The translations under genes were made by a program, and so were the position numbers. Shown here piece by piece: positions 10,122 through 20,161 of a DNA stretch of 64,000 nt. Positions within the stretch are counted from its first letter, which is position 1. Each line of letters opens with the position of its first letter. Source of the stretch: Gammaproteobacteria bacterium. GTDB lineage: Bacteria; Pseudomonadota; Gammaproteobacteria; SZUA-229. The notes under the pieces are model-generated. The model had not been told where the DNA came from and ran no database searches. It worked only from the letters and a program-made list of their open reading frames with translations. The stretch is from the NCBI GenBank assembly GCA_029882215.1, contig JAOULC010000005.1, forward strand, positions 1-64,000, written 5' to 3'.

Positions 10122-10487
10122 ATGATTCAGAAAGCGACCTTAGCTGGCATCATCTTAGCAGGCTTAGTAGGCCTTAGCGGTTGTTCAGTTGCAAAAGTTG
10201 GCAAATATAATGCTGATGAAGAAGGCTACAAAATGGCACTGGCCGATACAACAGCTGTTGTTGATGCAGCCAAAAAAGCAGGTGCAGAATGGCGCGATAT
10301 TCGCTGGCCTAGCCCTAAGAAAGAAAAAGATGTTAAAGCCCACGCCAAAACATTATTTGGTAAAGCCAGTGCAGCGGCAAAAGATGGTGATTATGAAACA
10401 GCTATCAAACTGCTGAACAAAGCAACTAAACATGCTGAAATTGGCATGCAAGTCGCTGCAACTCAGAAAGATGCAGGTCCTCACTAA
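10122..10487 (+). CDS. small lipoprotein resembling SoxXA-binding protein (SoxK)
   Basis: The product has 121 residues and a lipoprotein signal ending in LSGC, so C21 would be lipidated. The mature part is helical and charged. It carries an E-W-R-D motif at 56-59 and the pattern KASAAAKDGDYETAIKLLNKA, close to the SoxXA-binding protein SoxK, which assists the SoxXA cytochrome in thiosulfate oxidation. The match is a family pattern I recognise, not an alignment. No other sox genes are in the window, so a different periplasmic role is possible. A strong ribosome binding site (GAGGAG) precedes the ATG, and a strong terminator follows, so the gene is a single unit. Confidence 0.6.
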   Translation: MIQKATLAGIILAGLVGLSGCSVAKVGKYNADEEGYKMALADTTAVVDAAKKAGAEWRDIRWPSPKKEKDVKAHAKTLFGKASAAAKDGDYETAIKLLNKATKHAEIGMQVAATQKDAGPH

Positions 10488-10510
10488 TTAGTGATCTGTA
10501 TTTTTCTTAG

Positions 10511-10537
10511 AAAAGCCGGGCTAGCCCGGCTTTTTTT
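10511..10537 (+). terminator. intrinsic terminator after the small lipoprotein gene
   Basis: The arms GCCGGGCT and AGCCCGGC form an uninterrupted stem followed by seven T. It isolates the lipoprotein gene from xseA. Confidence 0.88.
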
Positions 10538-10589
10538 ATGCCAGCAATATATACTTTGTCCTATCAATACTTCCACCTAACGATCATAC

Positions 10590-11969
10590 ATGTCACTAAT
10601 AAACGAAGACCGCACGCCTCTCAGCATTAGCCAACTCAATAACATGGTTAAAGACTTGCTGGAGAACAATTTGCCGCCCTTATGGGTTGAAGGCGAGATT
10701 TCAAATTTTGCCAAACCCGCTTCTGGCCATCTGTATTTCAGCCTGAAAGATTCAACATGTCAGGTTCGCTCTGTGATGTTTCGTAACCGCAGCATGTTGC
10801 TGGACTTCAAACCTGAAAACGGCAGTCAAGTTCTGGCTAAAGTTAGAATCGGTTTTTATGAAGCACGCGGTGAATTTCAGCTGATTGTCGATCGATTAGA
10901 AGAGGTTGGCGACGGCCAATTACAACAGCGGTTTGAGCATCTAAAGAAGAAACTTGCCAGCGAAGGCTTGTTTAATGCTGAGCACAAACAGCTCTTACCT
11001 GAACTACCTCAACGCATTGGTGTAATCACTTCAGCAACCGGGGCTGCCATTCGTGATGTTTTAAGTGTGTTAAAAAGGCGCTTCCCGGCAATCCCGGTGA
11101 TTATTTACCCGGTTCCTGTTCAGGGTGACAATGCCGCACCGCTGATTGCAGAGATGATCCGCAAGGCTGAGCAGCATGCCCTGTGCGATGTTTTACTACT
11201 GGTGCGCGGCGGTGGCTCACTTGAAGATTTATGGGCTTTTAATGAAGAAATTGTCAGCCGCGCTATTTTTGCCTGCCAGCTGCCGATCGTCAGTGGTGTC
11301 GGCCACGAAGTCGATATCACGCTGGCCGATTTTAGCGCTGATGTCAGAGCCGCAACACCCAGTGCAGCAGCAGAACTGGTTGTACCGGATCAGTTTAGCT
11401 ATCAGCAAAGTTATGACTATTACAGTGAGCGTCTTCAACAATTAATCACCACCCGACTGGGCCGGCAACAGCAACAATTAAACTGGCTGCAGACGCGCTT
11501 AAATCAGCTGCATCCACAAAGCCGACTGGCACAACATGAAACCAGACGCCTTGAGCTCACGAAACGCTTACTCAGTCACTGGGGAAAGCTGATTAGCCTC
11601 AAAAAATCAGATCTGAAGTTCAGCCTGATGCAATTACAGCAGCAATCACCTCGGCGTCTGGCCGCTTACCGTCAGCAACAATTAAAGCAGCTCATACAAC
11701 AGGCAAAACTCGGAATTCAGAAACAACTGCAAATGCGCCAACAAAATCTGGCCTCAAGTGCACGTACCTTGCACGCTCTCAGCCCGCTGCAAACCCTGTC
11801 TCGCGGCTACGCTATCGTCAACAAAGAAAACAGCCGGGAAAACATTGTCTCCAGCCAGCAACTTCAAACCGATGAGATTGTTAAAATCCGCTTTGATTCA
11901 GGTACCGTCAGATCCAAGGTGATTACAATAGAAAACGATAACACAGCGCTTTTATCAGACAAAGAATAG
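10590..11969 (+). CDS. xseA: exodeoxyribonuclease VII large subunit
   Basis: XseA is the catalytic subunit of exonuclease VII, which trims single-stranded DNA in mismatch repair and recombination. The 459-residue protein has the N-terminal OB fold (LWVEGEISNFAKPASGHLYF), the catalytic segments GVITSATGAAIRD, RGGGSLEDLWAFNEE and GVGHEVDITLADF, then a Gln-rich coiled coil typical of the subunit. The small subunit xseB is not adjacent. Confidence 0.97.
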   Translation: MSLINEDRTPLSISQLNNMVKDLLENNLPPLWVEGEISNFAKPASGHLYFSLKDSTCQVRSVMFRNRSMLLDFKPENGSQVLAKVRIGFYEARGEFQLIVDRLEEVGDGQLQQRFEHLKKKLASEGLFNAEHKQLLPELPQRIGVITSATGAAIRDVLSVLKRRFPAIPVIIYPVPVQGDNAAPLIAEMIRKAEQHALCDVLLLVRGGGSLEDLWAFNEEIVSRAIFACQLPIVSGVGHEVDITLADFSADVRAATPSAAAELVVPDQFSYQQSYDYYSERLQQLITTRLGRQQQQLNWLQTRLNQLHPQSRLAQHETRRLELTKRLLSHWGKLISLKKSDLKFSLMQLQQQSPRRLAAYRQQQLKQLIQQAKLGIQKQLQMRQQNLASSARTLHALSPLQTLSRGYAIVNKENSRENIVSSQQLQTDEIVKIRFDSGTVRSKVITIENDNTALLSDKE

Positions 11970-12023
11970 CGGCTTTCTTGGCAAAAACATGCTATCTTTA
12001 GCCGCTTAAATAAAACATATAAC

Positions 12024-12052
12024 TTGCATTAAGCGCGCTAATTTGATAAAAA
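12024..12052 (+). promoter_or_regulatory. probable sigma-70 promoter of dksA
   Basis: TTGCAT (12024-12029), a 17-base spacer and TAAAAA (12047-12052) lie 43 bases upstream of the dksA start. The arms AAGCGCG and CGCGCTT around the -10 region could also form a weak hairpin ending xseA transcripts. Confidence 0.5.
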
Positions 12053-12094
12053 AACGCGCTTCTTTACTGACATAGCTAGCACGGAGTACCCCTA

Positions 12095-12526
12095 ATGGCT
12101 GACAATTCGTCGTATCGCCTCAATTCTATCGAACCTTATAAGGAAAAAAAGGGCGAGGAATACATGAATGAAAATCAGATAGCGCATTTCACACAAATTC
12201 TCGACGCCTGGAAAGACGAATTGATGCATGAAGTTGACCGTACTGTTGACCACATGAAAGATGATGCGGCTAACTTTCCTGACCCGGCTGACCGCGCCTC
12301 TCAGGAAGAAGAATTCAGTCTTGAACTGCGCACCAGAGACCGTGAACGTAAGCTGATTAAAAAAATCGATAAGACACTGGAAGAAATCAGCAGCGGTGAT
12401 TATGGTTATTGTGAAACCTGTGGTGTAGAAATCGGTATTCGTCGGCTTGAAGCCAGACCAACCGCCACACAATGCATTGACTGCAAAAGCCTCGATGAAA
12501 TTCGCGAAAAGCAGCTCAAAGGTTAA
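12095..12526 (+). CDS. dksA: RNA polymerase-binding transcription factor DksA
   Basis: DksA enters the RNA polymerase secondary channel and, with ppGpp, adjusts rRNA and amino acid promoter activity. The 143 residues include the coiled coil with the acidic tip D-P-A-D (63-66), a four-cysteine zinc site (C106, C109, C127, C130) and the conserved [17 protein letters not shown]. The start at 12095 is chosen because E. coli DksA shares the residues before the internal Met at 24, such as [14 protein letters not shown]. gluQ follows, the usual gammaproteobacterial pair. Confidence 0.98.
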   Translation: MADNSSYRLNSIEPYKEKKGEEYMNENQIAHFTQILDAWKDELMHEVDRTVDHMKDDAANFPDPADRASQEEEFSLELRTRDRERKLIKKIDKTLEEISSGDYGYCETCGVEIGIRRLEARPTATQCIDCKSLDEIREKQLKG

Positions 12527-12549
12527 ACCATACCTCACGCTGATGTTTA

Positions 12550-12575
12550 AAAAAGCCGAACCTTCGGCTTTTTTT
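12550..12575 (+). terminator. intrinsic terminator after dksA
   Basis: The arms AAAAGCCGAA and TTCGGCTTTT surround a CC loop and run into further T residues. It ends six bases before gluQ, so gluQ is probably expressed by read-through. Confidence 0.88.
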
Positions 12576-12580
12576 ATGCC

Positions 12581-13504
12581 ATGAATCTGACTAATAACGA
12601 ATACCGGGGCCGCTTTGCCCCCTCACCCAGTGGTCAGTTACATTTCGGCTCATTAGTTGCTGCCATCAGCAGTTATCTACAGGCCAAATCTCAACAGGGA
12701 CAGTGGCTGCTGAGAATTGAAGATGTTGATCAGACTCGCGAGGTCGCCGGCTCGGCCAGTCACATACTGTCCACTCTTGACAAACTCGGCTTTGAATGGG
12801 ATGGCAGCATCATCTATCAAAGCCAGCAAACAGCACGCTATGCCGAATACCTGCAAACATTGATTGATAAAGACCTGATTTATGCCTGTGACTGCAGCCG
12901 CAGCAAGCTAAAACAAAACAGCAGCGCAGCTGCAATATATCCAGGCAACTGTCGGCTAAAAAAACACCCCTTAACCAGCCCACACGCACTCCGCTGCCGG
13001 GTCTCGACCGAATCCTTATTTATTAAGGACCAAATTCAACCCGCGTTCTCGGTTAATCTGCAAGATGACTGTGGCGATTTCATCATAAAACGACGTGACC
13101 AGTTTTTTGCCTATCAGCTGGCCGTGGTTGTCGACGACCATGAACAATGCATTACTGATATCATCAGAGGCGCTGATTTATTGAGCTCAACACCGCAACA
13201 AATTTATTTACAAAAGCAGCTGGGATTTTCACAGCCTAGCTACGGCCACATTCCGGTTGCCATGCACCAGACCGGTCTAAAACTCAGCAAATCTCATCAA
13301 GACTTAGCTCTTGGCCATTATAATCCGCTTGCTGTTATGCAACAGGCGTTGGTATTTTTAAACCAGAGCCCGCCAGCTGAACTGGCTCACGTTTCACTTT
13401 CAGAGTTCTGGCAGTGGGCTATAAATAACTGGCATCTGTCAGACATACCCAGGCTAGCGGAGAAGGCATTTACGCTGGATATCCCCTTCACCGATACGTT
13501 ATAA
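12581..13504 (+). CDS. gluQ: glutamyl-Q tRNA(Asp) synthetase
   Basis: GluQ is a truncated glutamyl-tRNA synthetase that attaches glutamate to queuosine at the wobble base of tRNA(Asp). The 307 residues contain the catalytic fold with APSPSGQLHFGSL (HIGH-type motif), the KMSKS-type LKLSKS, and a zinc site C103, C105, Y120 and C124. It lacks the anticodon-binding half of GltX, as expected. It directly follows dksA. Confidence 0.96.
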   Translation: MNLTNNEYRGRFAPSPSGQLHFGSLVAAISSYLQAKSQQGQWLLRIEDVDQTREVAGSASHILSTLDKLGFEWDGSIIYQSQQTARYAEYLQTLIDKDLIYACDCSRSKLKQNSSAAAIYPGNCRLKKHPLTSPHALRCRVSTESLFIKDQIQPAFSVNLQDDCGDFIIKRRDQFFAYQLAVVVDDHEQCITDIIRGADLLSSTPQQIYLQKQLGFSQPSYGHIPVAMHQTGLKLSKSHQDLALGHYNPLAVMQQALVFLNQSPPAELAHVSLSEFWQWAINNWHLSDIPRLAEKAFTLDIPFTDTL

Positions 13505-13600
13505 TTATAAATTATGCATTACGACAAATCATTGATGCTACCGACATCACGCAGTATGCTTACAACCTATCAACCAGCCGTTCTAAGAGGACTTCATTAA

Positions 13601-15565
13601 ATGAGCTCAAATAATATTGAATCGGGTTTAATAGAAAACCGCCTGTTTGCACCCAGTGAAGAATTTACTAAAAATGCCCGAATCAATGCTGAGAAGCTTG
13701 CCGCATTACATCAACAAGCCGACACCGATTACACCGGTTTTTGGGCACAGCAAGCCAATGAAATGCTGGACTGGCACAAGCCCTTCTCCAATGTGCTGGA
13801 TGACTCTAATGCCCCTCTTTATAGCTGGTTTAATGACGGTGAACTTAACGTCTCGTATAACTGTATTGATCGCCACCTGACAAATAACGCCAACAAGAAC
13901 GCCATTATTTTTGAAGGCGAACAAGGCGACACAACATTCATCACTTATCTGCAATTACATCAGCGTGTGTCCGCATTTGCCAACGCCCTTAAAGAGCGCG
14001 GGATTAAAAGTGGTGATCGGGTGGTTATTTATATGCCAATGACACCAGAAGCCGTTATTTCAATGCAGGCCTGTGCGCGTATTGGTGCAATTCATTCTGT
14101 CGTTTTTGGTGGTTTCTCTGCCGATTCATTACGTGACCGCATCAATGACGCTGGCGCAAAAATGTTAATTACCGCTGATGGCGGACATCGTGGCGGTAAA
14201 ATTGTCGAATTAAAATCAGCCGCTGACAAAGCACTTGAAGGCGGCTGCCCTAGCATTGAGAGCGTCATTGTCTATCAGCGCACGCAGCATGATATCAAGA
14301 TGCAGGCTGGCCGTGATATCTGGTGGCACGATGCCGTCAGTGAGCAAAGCGACCACTGTGAGCCGGTTTGGGTAAATGCAGAACATCCACTATTTTTACT
14401 CTACACCTCGGGCTCAACCGGCAAACCCAAAGGCATTCAGCATTCCAGTGCCGGTTATTTACTGGGCGCCGCTGTCACTAATAGCTGGGTCTTTGACCTG
14501 AAAGATGATGATGTTTTCTGGTGTACCGCGGATGTTGGCTGGATCACCGGCCACACCTATGTTGCATACGGGCCATTAGCTGTGGGCAGCACCATCGTCA
14601 TTTACGAAGGCGCACCGACCGTACCTGACGCCGGTCGTTTCTGGAAAATGGTACAAGATCACAAAGTCAGCGTGTTTTATACCGCGCCTACCGCGATCCG
14701 CGCTCTGATGAAACTGGGTGACAATTTCCCTAATGCCTACGATCTGTCATCTTTACGCCTGCTGGGTACTGTCGGCGAACCAATTAACCCGGAAGCCTGG
14801 ATCTGGTATCACGAAGTCATTGGCAAAGGTAAATGTCCGATTGTTGATACCTGGTGGCAGACCGAAACCGGCAGTAATATGATTGCTCCGATTCCCGGTG
14901 TTGTGGCTACCAAACCCGGTTCATGCACCAAAGCCCTGCCCGGCATTATGGCTGATGTGGTCGACGAAGACGGCAACAGCATCAGCGAAGCCAATCGAGG
15001 CGGTTATCTGGTCATTACCAAGCCGTTCCCGTCTATGCTAAGAACAATCTGGGGTGATGATGAGCGCTATAAAGACACCTATTACCCTAAGTTCGATGGA
15101 CGTTTTTATCTGGCCGGTGACAGCGCACGTAAAGATGCCGATGGCTACTTCTGGATCATGGGCCGAATCGATGACGTATTAAACGTATCCGGACACCGCC
15201 TTGGTACGATGGAAATCGAATCCGCACTGGTTTCACATGAACTGGTTGCAGAAGCCGCTGTTGTTGGCAAGCCACACGAAGTGAAAGGTGAATCAATCTT
15301 TGCTTATGTGGTACTGAAAGGCGAACGCCCTGCCGGTGGTATTGATGAAGAACTCACCAAAACCTTACGCAACTGGGTCGGTGAACAGATTGGTGCGATT
15401 GCCAAACCGGATGAAATTCGATACGCCGACAACCTGCCTAAAACCCGCTCAGGAAAAATCATGCGTCGCTTATTACGCACTATCGCAAAAGGTGAAGAAA
15501 TCACTTCCGACACCTCAACACTGGAAAATGAATCCATTCTCGATCAGCTACAGGGCAAAGCATAA
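13601..15565 (+). CDS. acs: acetyl-CoA synthetase (AMP-forming)
   Basis: Acs activates acetate to acetyl-CoA through acetyl-AMP. The 654-residue protein has the AMP-binding loop [19 protein letters not shown], and the C-terminal [11 protein letters not shown] with K619, the lysine whose acetylation switches the enzyme off in relatives. An AAGAGGAC ribosome binding site precedes the ATG. The exosortase gene starts five bases after the stop, so acs may share a transcript with the protein-sorting genes. Confidence 0.98.
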   Translation: MSSNNIESGLIENRLFAPSEEFTKNARINAEKLAALHQQADTDYTGFWAQQANEMLDWHKPFSNVLDDSNAPLYSWFNDGELNVSYNCIDRHLTNNANKNAIIFEGEQGDTTFITYLQLHQRVSAFANALKERGIKSGDRVVIYMPMTPEAVISMQACARIGAIHSVVFGGFSADSLRDRINDAGAKMLITADGGHRGGKIVELKSAADKALEGGCPSIESVIVYQRTQHDIKMQAGRDIWWHDAVSEQSDHCEPVWVNAEHPLFLLYTSGSTGKPKGIQHSSAGYLLGAAVTNSWVFDLKDDDVFWCTADVGWITGHTYVAYGPLAVGSTIVIYEGAPTVPDAGRFWKMVQDHKVSVFYTAPTAIRALMKLGDNFPNAYDLSSLRLLGTVGEPINPEAWIWYHEVIGKGKCPIVDTWWQTETGSNMIAPIPGVVATKPGSCTKALPGIMADVVDEDGNSISEANRGGYLVITKPFPSMLRTIWGDDERYKDTYYPKFDGRFYLAGDSARKDADGYFWIMGRIDDVLNVSGHRLGTMEIESALVSHELVAEAAVVGKPHEVKGESIFAYVVLKGERPAGGIDEELTKTLRNWVGEQIGAIAKPDEIRYADNLPKTRSGKIMRRLLRTIAKGEEITSDTSTLENESILDQLQGKA

Positions 15566-15570
15566 AACGA

Positions 15571-17073
15571 ATGCCATTTAAACTAAGGAAGGTTTTCTCT
15601 GCTGCTCCACCCGCGCCAATGTATTTAGTTGGCGCGGGTATTTTCCTGACATTCATCGCTCTTTACTGGCATAGTACCAGCAACCTGTTCACTCTATGGA
15701 ATCAGGATGATACCTACTCACACGGCTTTATAATGCCGCTGTTAACTGTCTTTTTACTGACAAAACAAACTCACCATTTTTCAAGTATAAATCTCAAACC
15801 GGCTTTTTTTCTACTGCTGCCATTAGCACTGGGTATTGTGCTCTGGGTATTTGCCAGCATTACCGACACACGCACTATCGAATTAACCCTGTTACCACTG
15901 ATCTTGTTTTTGCTCTATAGCAGCATCGGTGGCTACAAACTGGCAATCTTATTAACTCCCTCGTGCTTCCTTTTGCTTTTAGCGGTGCCAATATGGGGCA
16001 TCCTGACCCCTATTTTTCAGATAATGGCGGTTAACGTCAGTGAGTTTGCACTTAAATTAACCGGCATACCTGCCTATATACATGGCACCACCGTCAGTAT
16101 TCCTCCCGGTGTATTTGAAATTGAAGGTGGTTGCAGTGGTATCAGATACCTGATCGTCACCTTAGTGATTGGAAGCTTTTACTCCTTCAGTACATTTAAA
16201 ACACGCCGCGCTACCATCATATTGCTGCTAGCCTCTTTCCTGTTGCCGGTTGTTTTCAACTGGGTTCGCATATATATCATTATATTAATCGGTTACATTA
16301 GTGATATGAAAAGTGAGTATGTATCTGACCACGCAAACCTAGGATGGGTTTTATATGGCATCAGTCTGATACCGTTATTTTTTATCGCCAGAAAAATAAC
16401 CCTCAGTGAAAAAGATACCCCACACGATAAAGTTCACACCAGCACATCAAGACCAAACTACCCTCATTACTTTCTGCTGCTGCCGCTAGCACTACTGATC
16501 TCGGGACCATTATTCATCGCTTATCTTGAGCATTCCGATAAAAATACACTGAATAACATTTCTCTTGCCAGCGCCTCACTGCCGTGGCAGGGGCCAATAC
16601 ATTACAACGAATGGCAGCCAGGCTACCTCGGCGCAAGCCTAAAGGAAAATGGCCTGTACATTGGCACAAATAATACAGCGGATGTTTCATTACATATTTA
16701 TTATTATGGACAAGAGAGCCAGGACGCTGAACTGATCAATGAACTGAATACTATTGCCGGCACAGATCAGATAATATCGCAAAGAACCATCAAGCTAGAA
16801 ACACATGATGTTGTAGAGACCCGCATTATCCATAATCATAAAACACGGCTTATCTGGCACTGGTATTTTATTAACAAGCGCTACACAACCCGGCCACTGA
16901 CCGCAAAAATATTACAATCAATGGAACATATTTCAGGTAATATAGACTCATCATTGATTGCAATAAGCACTGAATGCCACTCTCAATGCAGAGATGAAAA
17001 TAAAATATTAGAAGACTTTATAAAAAAGCACGAGAACAAAATAATAACAACATTCTCGGACAGTACAGGATAG
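15571..17073 (+). CDS. xrtA: exosortase A fused to an EpsI-family domain
   Basis: Exosortase A is a membrane cysteine transpeptidase thought to cleave and sort proteins bearing a PEP-CTERM tail. Residues 1-275 contain about eight membrane segments, the conserved YSHGFIMP near 49-56 and the catalytic triad C188 (GGCSGIRYL), R233 (NWVRI) and H254 (DHANLGW). From about 300 the chain becomes a soluble EpsI-type domain (LPWQGP, LHIYYYGQE), fused here to make 500 residues. It forms a tight cluster with prsT (7-base gap). Confidence 0.93.
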   Translation: MPFKLRKVFSAAPPAPMYLVGAGIFLTFIALYWHSTSNLFTLWNQDDTYSHGFIMPLLTVFLLTKQTHHFSSINLKPAFFLLLPLALGIVLWVFASITDTRTIELTLLPLILFLLYSSIGGYKLAILLTPSCFLLLLAVPIWGILTPIFQIMAVNVSEFALKLTGIPAYIHGTTVSIPPGVFEIEGGCSGIRYLIVTLVIGSFYSFSTFKTRRATIILLLASFLLPVVFNWVRIYIIILIGYISDMKSEYVSDHANLGWVLYGISLIPLFFIARKITLSEKDTPHDKVHTSTSRPNYPHYFLLLPLALLISGPLFIAYLEHSDKNTLNNISLASASLPWQGPIHYNEWQPGYLGASLKENGLYIGTNNTADVSLHIYYYGQESQDAELINELNTIAGTDQIISQRTIKLETHDVVETRIIHNHKTRLIWHWYFINKRYTTRPLTAKILQSMEHISGNIDSSLIAISTECHSQCRDENKILEDFIKKHENKIITTFSDSTG

Positions 17074-17080
17074 TTTTACT

Positions 17081-19825
17081 ATGGCAACAAAACTTACTCT
17101 TACCGTGAAAGCACTGACAGCATGCTGTGTTCTGCTTTTGCTTGCATGCGACGATAAAAAACCCGAAATCAGTGCGCTAGAGCACCACAAACTGGCTACG
17201 CTTTATTTAGCACAGGGCTCATTCAGTGCCAGTCTGATTGAAGCAAAGAACGCACTGGAGCTTAATCCGGAAAATGTTGCCATATTAGAAACCCTTGCAA
17301 AAACCTTGATTAAACTGGGTGACTATAACGCCGCTAAAAACGTCATTACAGTGGCATTAGAGAAGGACTCGACAAATACAGGCCTGAACATTCTTTTAGC
17401 GAACACCCAACTTAAGCTAAAAGACATTGATGCTGCTAACAAGACCATGGATGCGATTAATCCGGAGACCATTTCTGATTTAACTGGCTATTACAATACC
17501 ATGGCCGATATTCGCTTTTCTTCCAAAGACTTCAGTCAGGCAAAAAAGTTTTATTTAACATCATTAAAGACTGACAGTAACAATCTAAAGTCACTGATCG
17601 GTGCGGCAAAGGCCGCTACTCTTTTAAAGCAACCTAAAGAGGCTGAGAAATATACTCAATTAGCGATTAACAGCGCCCCTAATAATATCGATGCTCTGGT
17701 CTGGCAAGCTCAGGTTTATATTTATAAAAAACAGTATTTTGATGCAGAAACATCGCTTACCAAAGCCATGGTAGAGTTTGAGCGTTACGACACGCTGACC
17801 ATAGACAAATACATTGCCATCGAACTGCTTTCAAAGGTACTGCTCGCACAGGGAAAGATTGAAGAATCATTTAAGTACAGCAATTACCTCAGCCAATCAC
17901 GGCCAGGTCAATTACAAAAGGCGTATAAAACAGCCTTTAGCCTGATATCTGATAAAAACAATATCATTGAAGCAGAGAAAGCCTTCCAGGATGTTTTACG
18001 ACAAGCACCGGGACACGCTCCCAGCGGGATTATGCTCGGTATAATCAATTACAACCGAGGGGACTATTCACAGGCTGATGAATACCTGTCGAAGTTTGCC
18101 AGTGATGCCAATACCCCTTTACGCAGCAGAAAAATACTTATCCTTACAAAAATAAAACTTAATAAACCGCAAGCTGCAATAGCACTGGCCTCTGACAGCA
18201 TAAGGCAGTACGGCAATGATGCCGATTTGCACGCTTTATTAGGCTATGCCTATTCTATTGACAAAAACTACAATAAAAGTATCGAAGAATTGGAACTGGC
18301 AATTAGTCAGTCTAAAAATAACCCCGTATTCTATACCACGCTTGCCAGTGCTTATCTGGAAATCGGTAACTTTAAAAATGCGGAAAAATACGCTTCCCTG
18401 GCACTTAAAATTAAGCCTGATTTATTTATGGCCCGTGGCGTATTATTTCAGAGCTACCTGACACAGAAAAAATACACTAAAGCCGGCGTTTTAACCAGCC
18501 ACTGGCTCAAGATCACTCCGGATAATCCACAGGCTTTAAATGCCTCCGCCCTTATTAGTTTGAAAACAAATAAGCTTACGCAAGCCAGAACGCAATTTCT
18601 TAAAACTTTAACTGTTGATCCAAATAATCTGCTCGCTAACACGCATTTAATCGAGTTTGACTTAAAGGAGGAGAAACCTGATAAAGCCTATGAACGGCTA
18701 TATCTGATACTTGAAAAGAAACCTGAACATCGTCAGTCACTCAACACTATTTATCAGTTAGCTGGAAGCACTGGCTCATTTGATAAACTGGAAAAAATTA
18801 TCCAGCTTGTCATCGATAAAAACCCTGACACCATCAACTCACGACTACTATTGGCACAGGGATATTTGAGCATTAATTCTTTCGATAATGCAGCCGCTCT
18901 GATTGACCAAGTAACGGCATTAGACAACAAGAATATCGCAGCTTATTTGCTTAAAGCAAAATTGCAACTTCTGCAAAACAGAACTAAAGATGCGATAAAT
19001 ACCTATTTATTATTAGCTTCAATTCACCCTAAAAACCCCGCAGCTCTAACCGAACTGGCTAACTATTACCTGCATAAGAAAAATTACAAGCTGGCCGCAG
19101 AATATAGCAGCAAAGCACTTTCTATAGATGGGGACCACGTTGCCGCGCTTTATATACAGATCAAATCAGCGATTCAAGGCAAAAATAAAGCTATTGCAAT
19201 ACAGTCAATTAATAAAGTCAGAGATTTAATTCCGCTTTCGCCACTATCGCACACGCTTGAATACGAGCTTCTGATGAATTTTGATGAAAAACCAGCGGCT
19301 TTAAATGCTCTTAATAAAGCCTGGGAGACAGAGATGTCTATGGTTCTGGCTGAAAAATTCAGAGCTTATTACTCTGATTCAGAGCAGCCTGATCTGGCAT
19401 TAAAAGCCTGGCAACAGCTGACCCAGAAACAGCCCGACGATCTAAAAATACAAGTTTCGTATGCGGCAGTACTGAATCAGTACAAATATAACGATAAGGC
19501 AATTACAATTCTGCAACAGCAACTGATGCTGCACCCTGATAACGTTATCTTACTCAATAACCTTGCTAATCTCTATTTTCAGGAAAAAGACGAACGTGCT
19601 CTAGAGACAGCGATTAAAGCTCACGATAAAGCACCCGATAATCCTGCGATTAAAGACACTCTGGGCTGGATATATAGCCAGCAAAATAAAAACTATAGCA
19701 AAGCATTGCCTTTACTTGAACAGGCCTATCAGGCCACTGCTAATAGTGAGATAAAACAACATTTGATAACGACATTAAAGCTGGCTGGAAAAACAGCAGA
19801 TGCAGAACGAATAGAAGCAGACTGA
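17081..19825 (+). CDS. prsT: PEP-CTERM system TPR-repeat lipoprotein PrsT
   Basis: PrsT accompanies exosortase A systems. Its biochemical role is unsettled, but scaffolding of exopolysaccharide or sorting factors is suspected. The 914 residues start with a lipoprotein signal (LLLLAC, C23 lipidated). The rest is a continuous array of tetratricopeptide repeats, with repeated NP, A-x-Y and L-x-x-A patterns (for example LGDYNAAKNVI, KNAEKYASLALKIKPD). Gene order xrtA-prsT supports the call. The short gap to xrtA indicates co-transcription. Confidence 0.92.
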   Translation: MATKLTLTVKALTACCVLLLLACDDKKPEISALEHHKLATLYLAQGSFSASLIEAKNALELNPENVAILETLAKTLIKLGDYNAAKNVITVALEKDSTNTGLNILLANTQLKLKDIDAANKTMDAINPETISDLTGYYNTMADIRFSSKDFSQAKKFYLTSLKTDSNNLKSLIGAAKAATLLKQPKEAEKYTQLAINSAPNNIDALVWQAQVYIYKKQYFDAETSLTKAMVEFERYDTLTIDKYIAIELLSKVLLAQGKIEESFKYSNYLSQSRPGQLQKAYKTAFSLISDKNNIIEAEKAFQDVLRQAPGHAPSGIMLGIINYNRGDYSQADEYLSKFASDANTPLRSRKILILTKIKLNKPQAAIALASDSIRQYGNDADLHALLGYAYSIDKNYNKSIEELELAISQSKNNPVFYTTLASAYLEIGNFKNAEKYASLALKIKPDLFMARGVLFQSYLTQKKYTKAGVLTSHWLKITPDNPQALNASALISLKTNKLTQARTQFLKTLTVDPNNLLANTHLIEFDLKEEKPDKAYERLYLILEKKPEHRQSLNTIYQLAGSTGSFDKLEKIIQLVIDKNPDTINSRLLLAQGYLSINSFDNAAALIDQVTALDNKNIAAYLLKAKLQLLQNRTKDAINTYLLLASIHPKNPAALTELANYYLHKKNYKLAAEYSSKALSIDGDHVAALYIQIKSAIQGKNKAIAIQSINKVRDLIPLSPLSHTLEYELLMNFDEKPAALNALNKAWETEMSMVLAEKFRAYYSDSEQPDLALKAWQQLTQKQPDDLKIQVSYAAVLNQYKYNDKAITILQQQLMLHPDNVILLNNLANLYFQEKDERALETAIKAHDKAPDNPAIKDTLGWIYSQQNKNYSKALPLLEQAYQATANSEIKQHLITTLKLAGKTADAERIEAD

Positions 19826-20161
19826 TAGAGCATTGGTCGGAGCATACATTGCCGGCAGAGTATAAGAGCCTTGATCGCTGTCTATTTATTTTACACTCGA
19901 GATAACTCAGCCCTCTAAATAAGCAGCTGGTTTAAGCTTTTCAGGCAAACTCAGTCAAGCTACTGTTATTTATTATCAAACTAATTACTTATATATAAAA
20001 ACTAGTTATAAGCTGTCAGAGTTTTTAACAACATGATAAACAATACCAGCAAATCCACTCAAACAGACCAAGTAACTCATTGATATAATTAAACATTATA
20101 AAACATGGCATACAAGATGCTTATAACAAGACATAATCAACTATTAGGCATTGGAAGACAC
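19826..20161. other. AT-rich regulatory gap before the PEP-CTERM gene
   Basis: This 336-base stretch has no credible gene. It holds a strong sigma-54-type promoter at 20106-20121 and room upstream for binding of the activator PrsR. No clear hairpin terminator was found after prsT, and no convincing inverted repeat for PrsR could be picked by eye. Confidence 0.6.
20106..20121 (+). promoter_or_regulatory. sigma-54 promoter of the PEP-CTERM gene
   Basis: The sequence TGGCATACAAGATGCT has GG at 20107-20108 and GC at 20119-20120, the exact -24/-12 spacing of RpoN promoters, and departs from the TGGCAC-N5-TTGC consensus at two positions. Transcription should start near 20132, upstream of the ATG at 20162. 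The nearby regulator PrsR is a sigma-54 activator, which supports the assignment. Confidence 0.75.

Noticed and set aside
19838-19853. Second sigma-54-like site (CGGAGC-N5-TTGC) after prsT
   Set aside because: GG-GC spacing is right, but the -24 half matches poorly, and it is 300 bases from any start codon.
20105-20161. Longer start for the PEP-CTERM protein
   Set aside because: The extra 19 residues have no signal-peptide character, and their first codon overlaps the sigma-54 -24 element, upstream of the expected transcript start.
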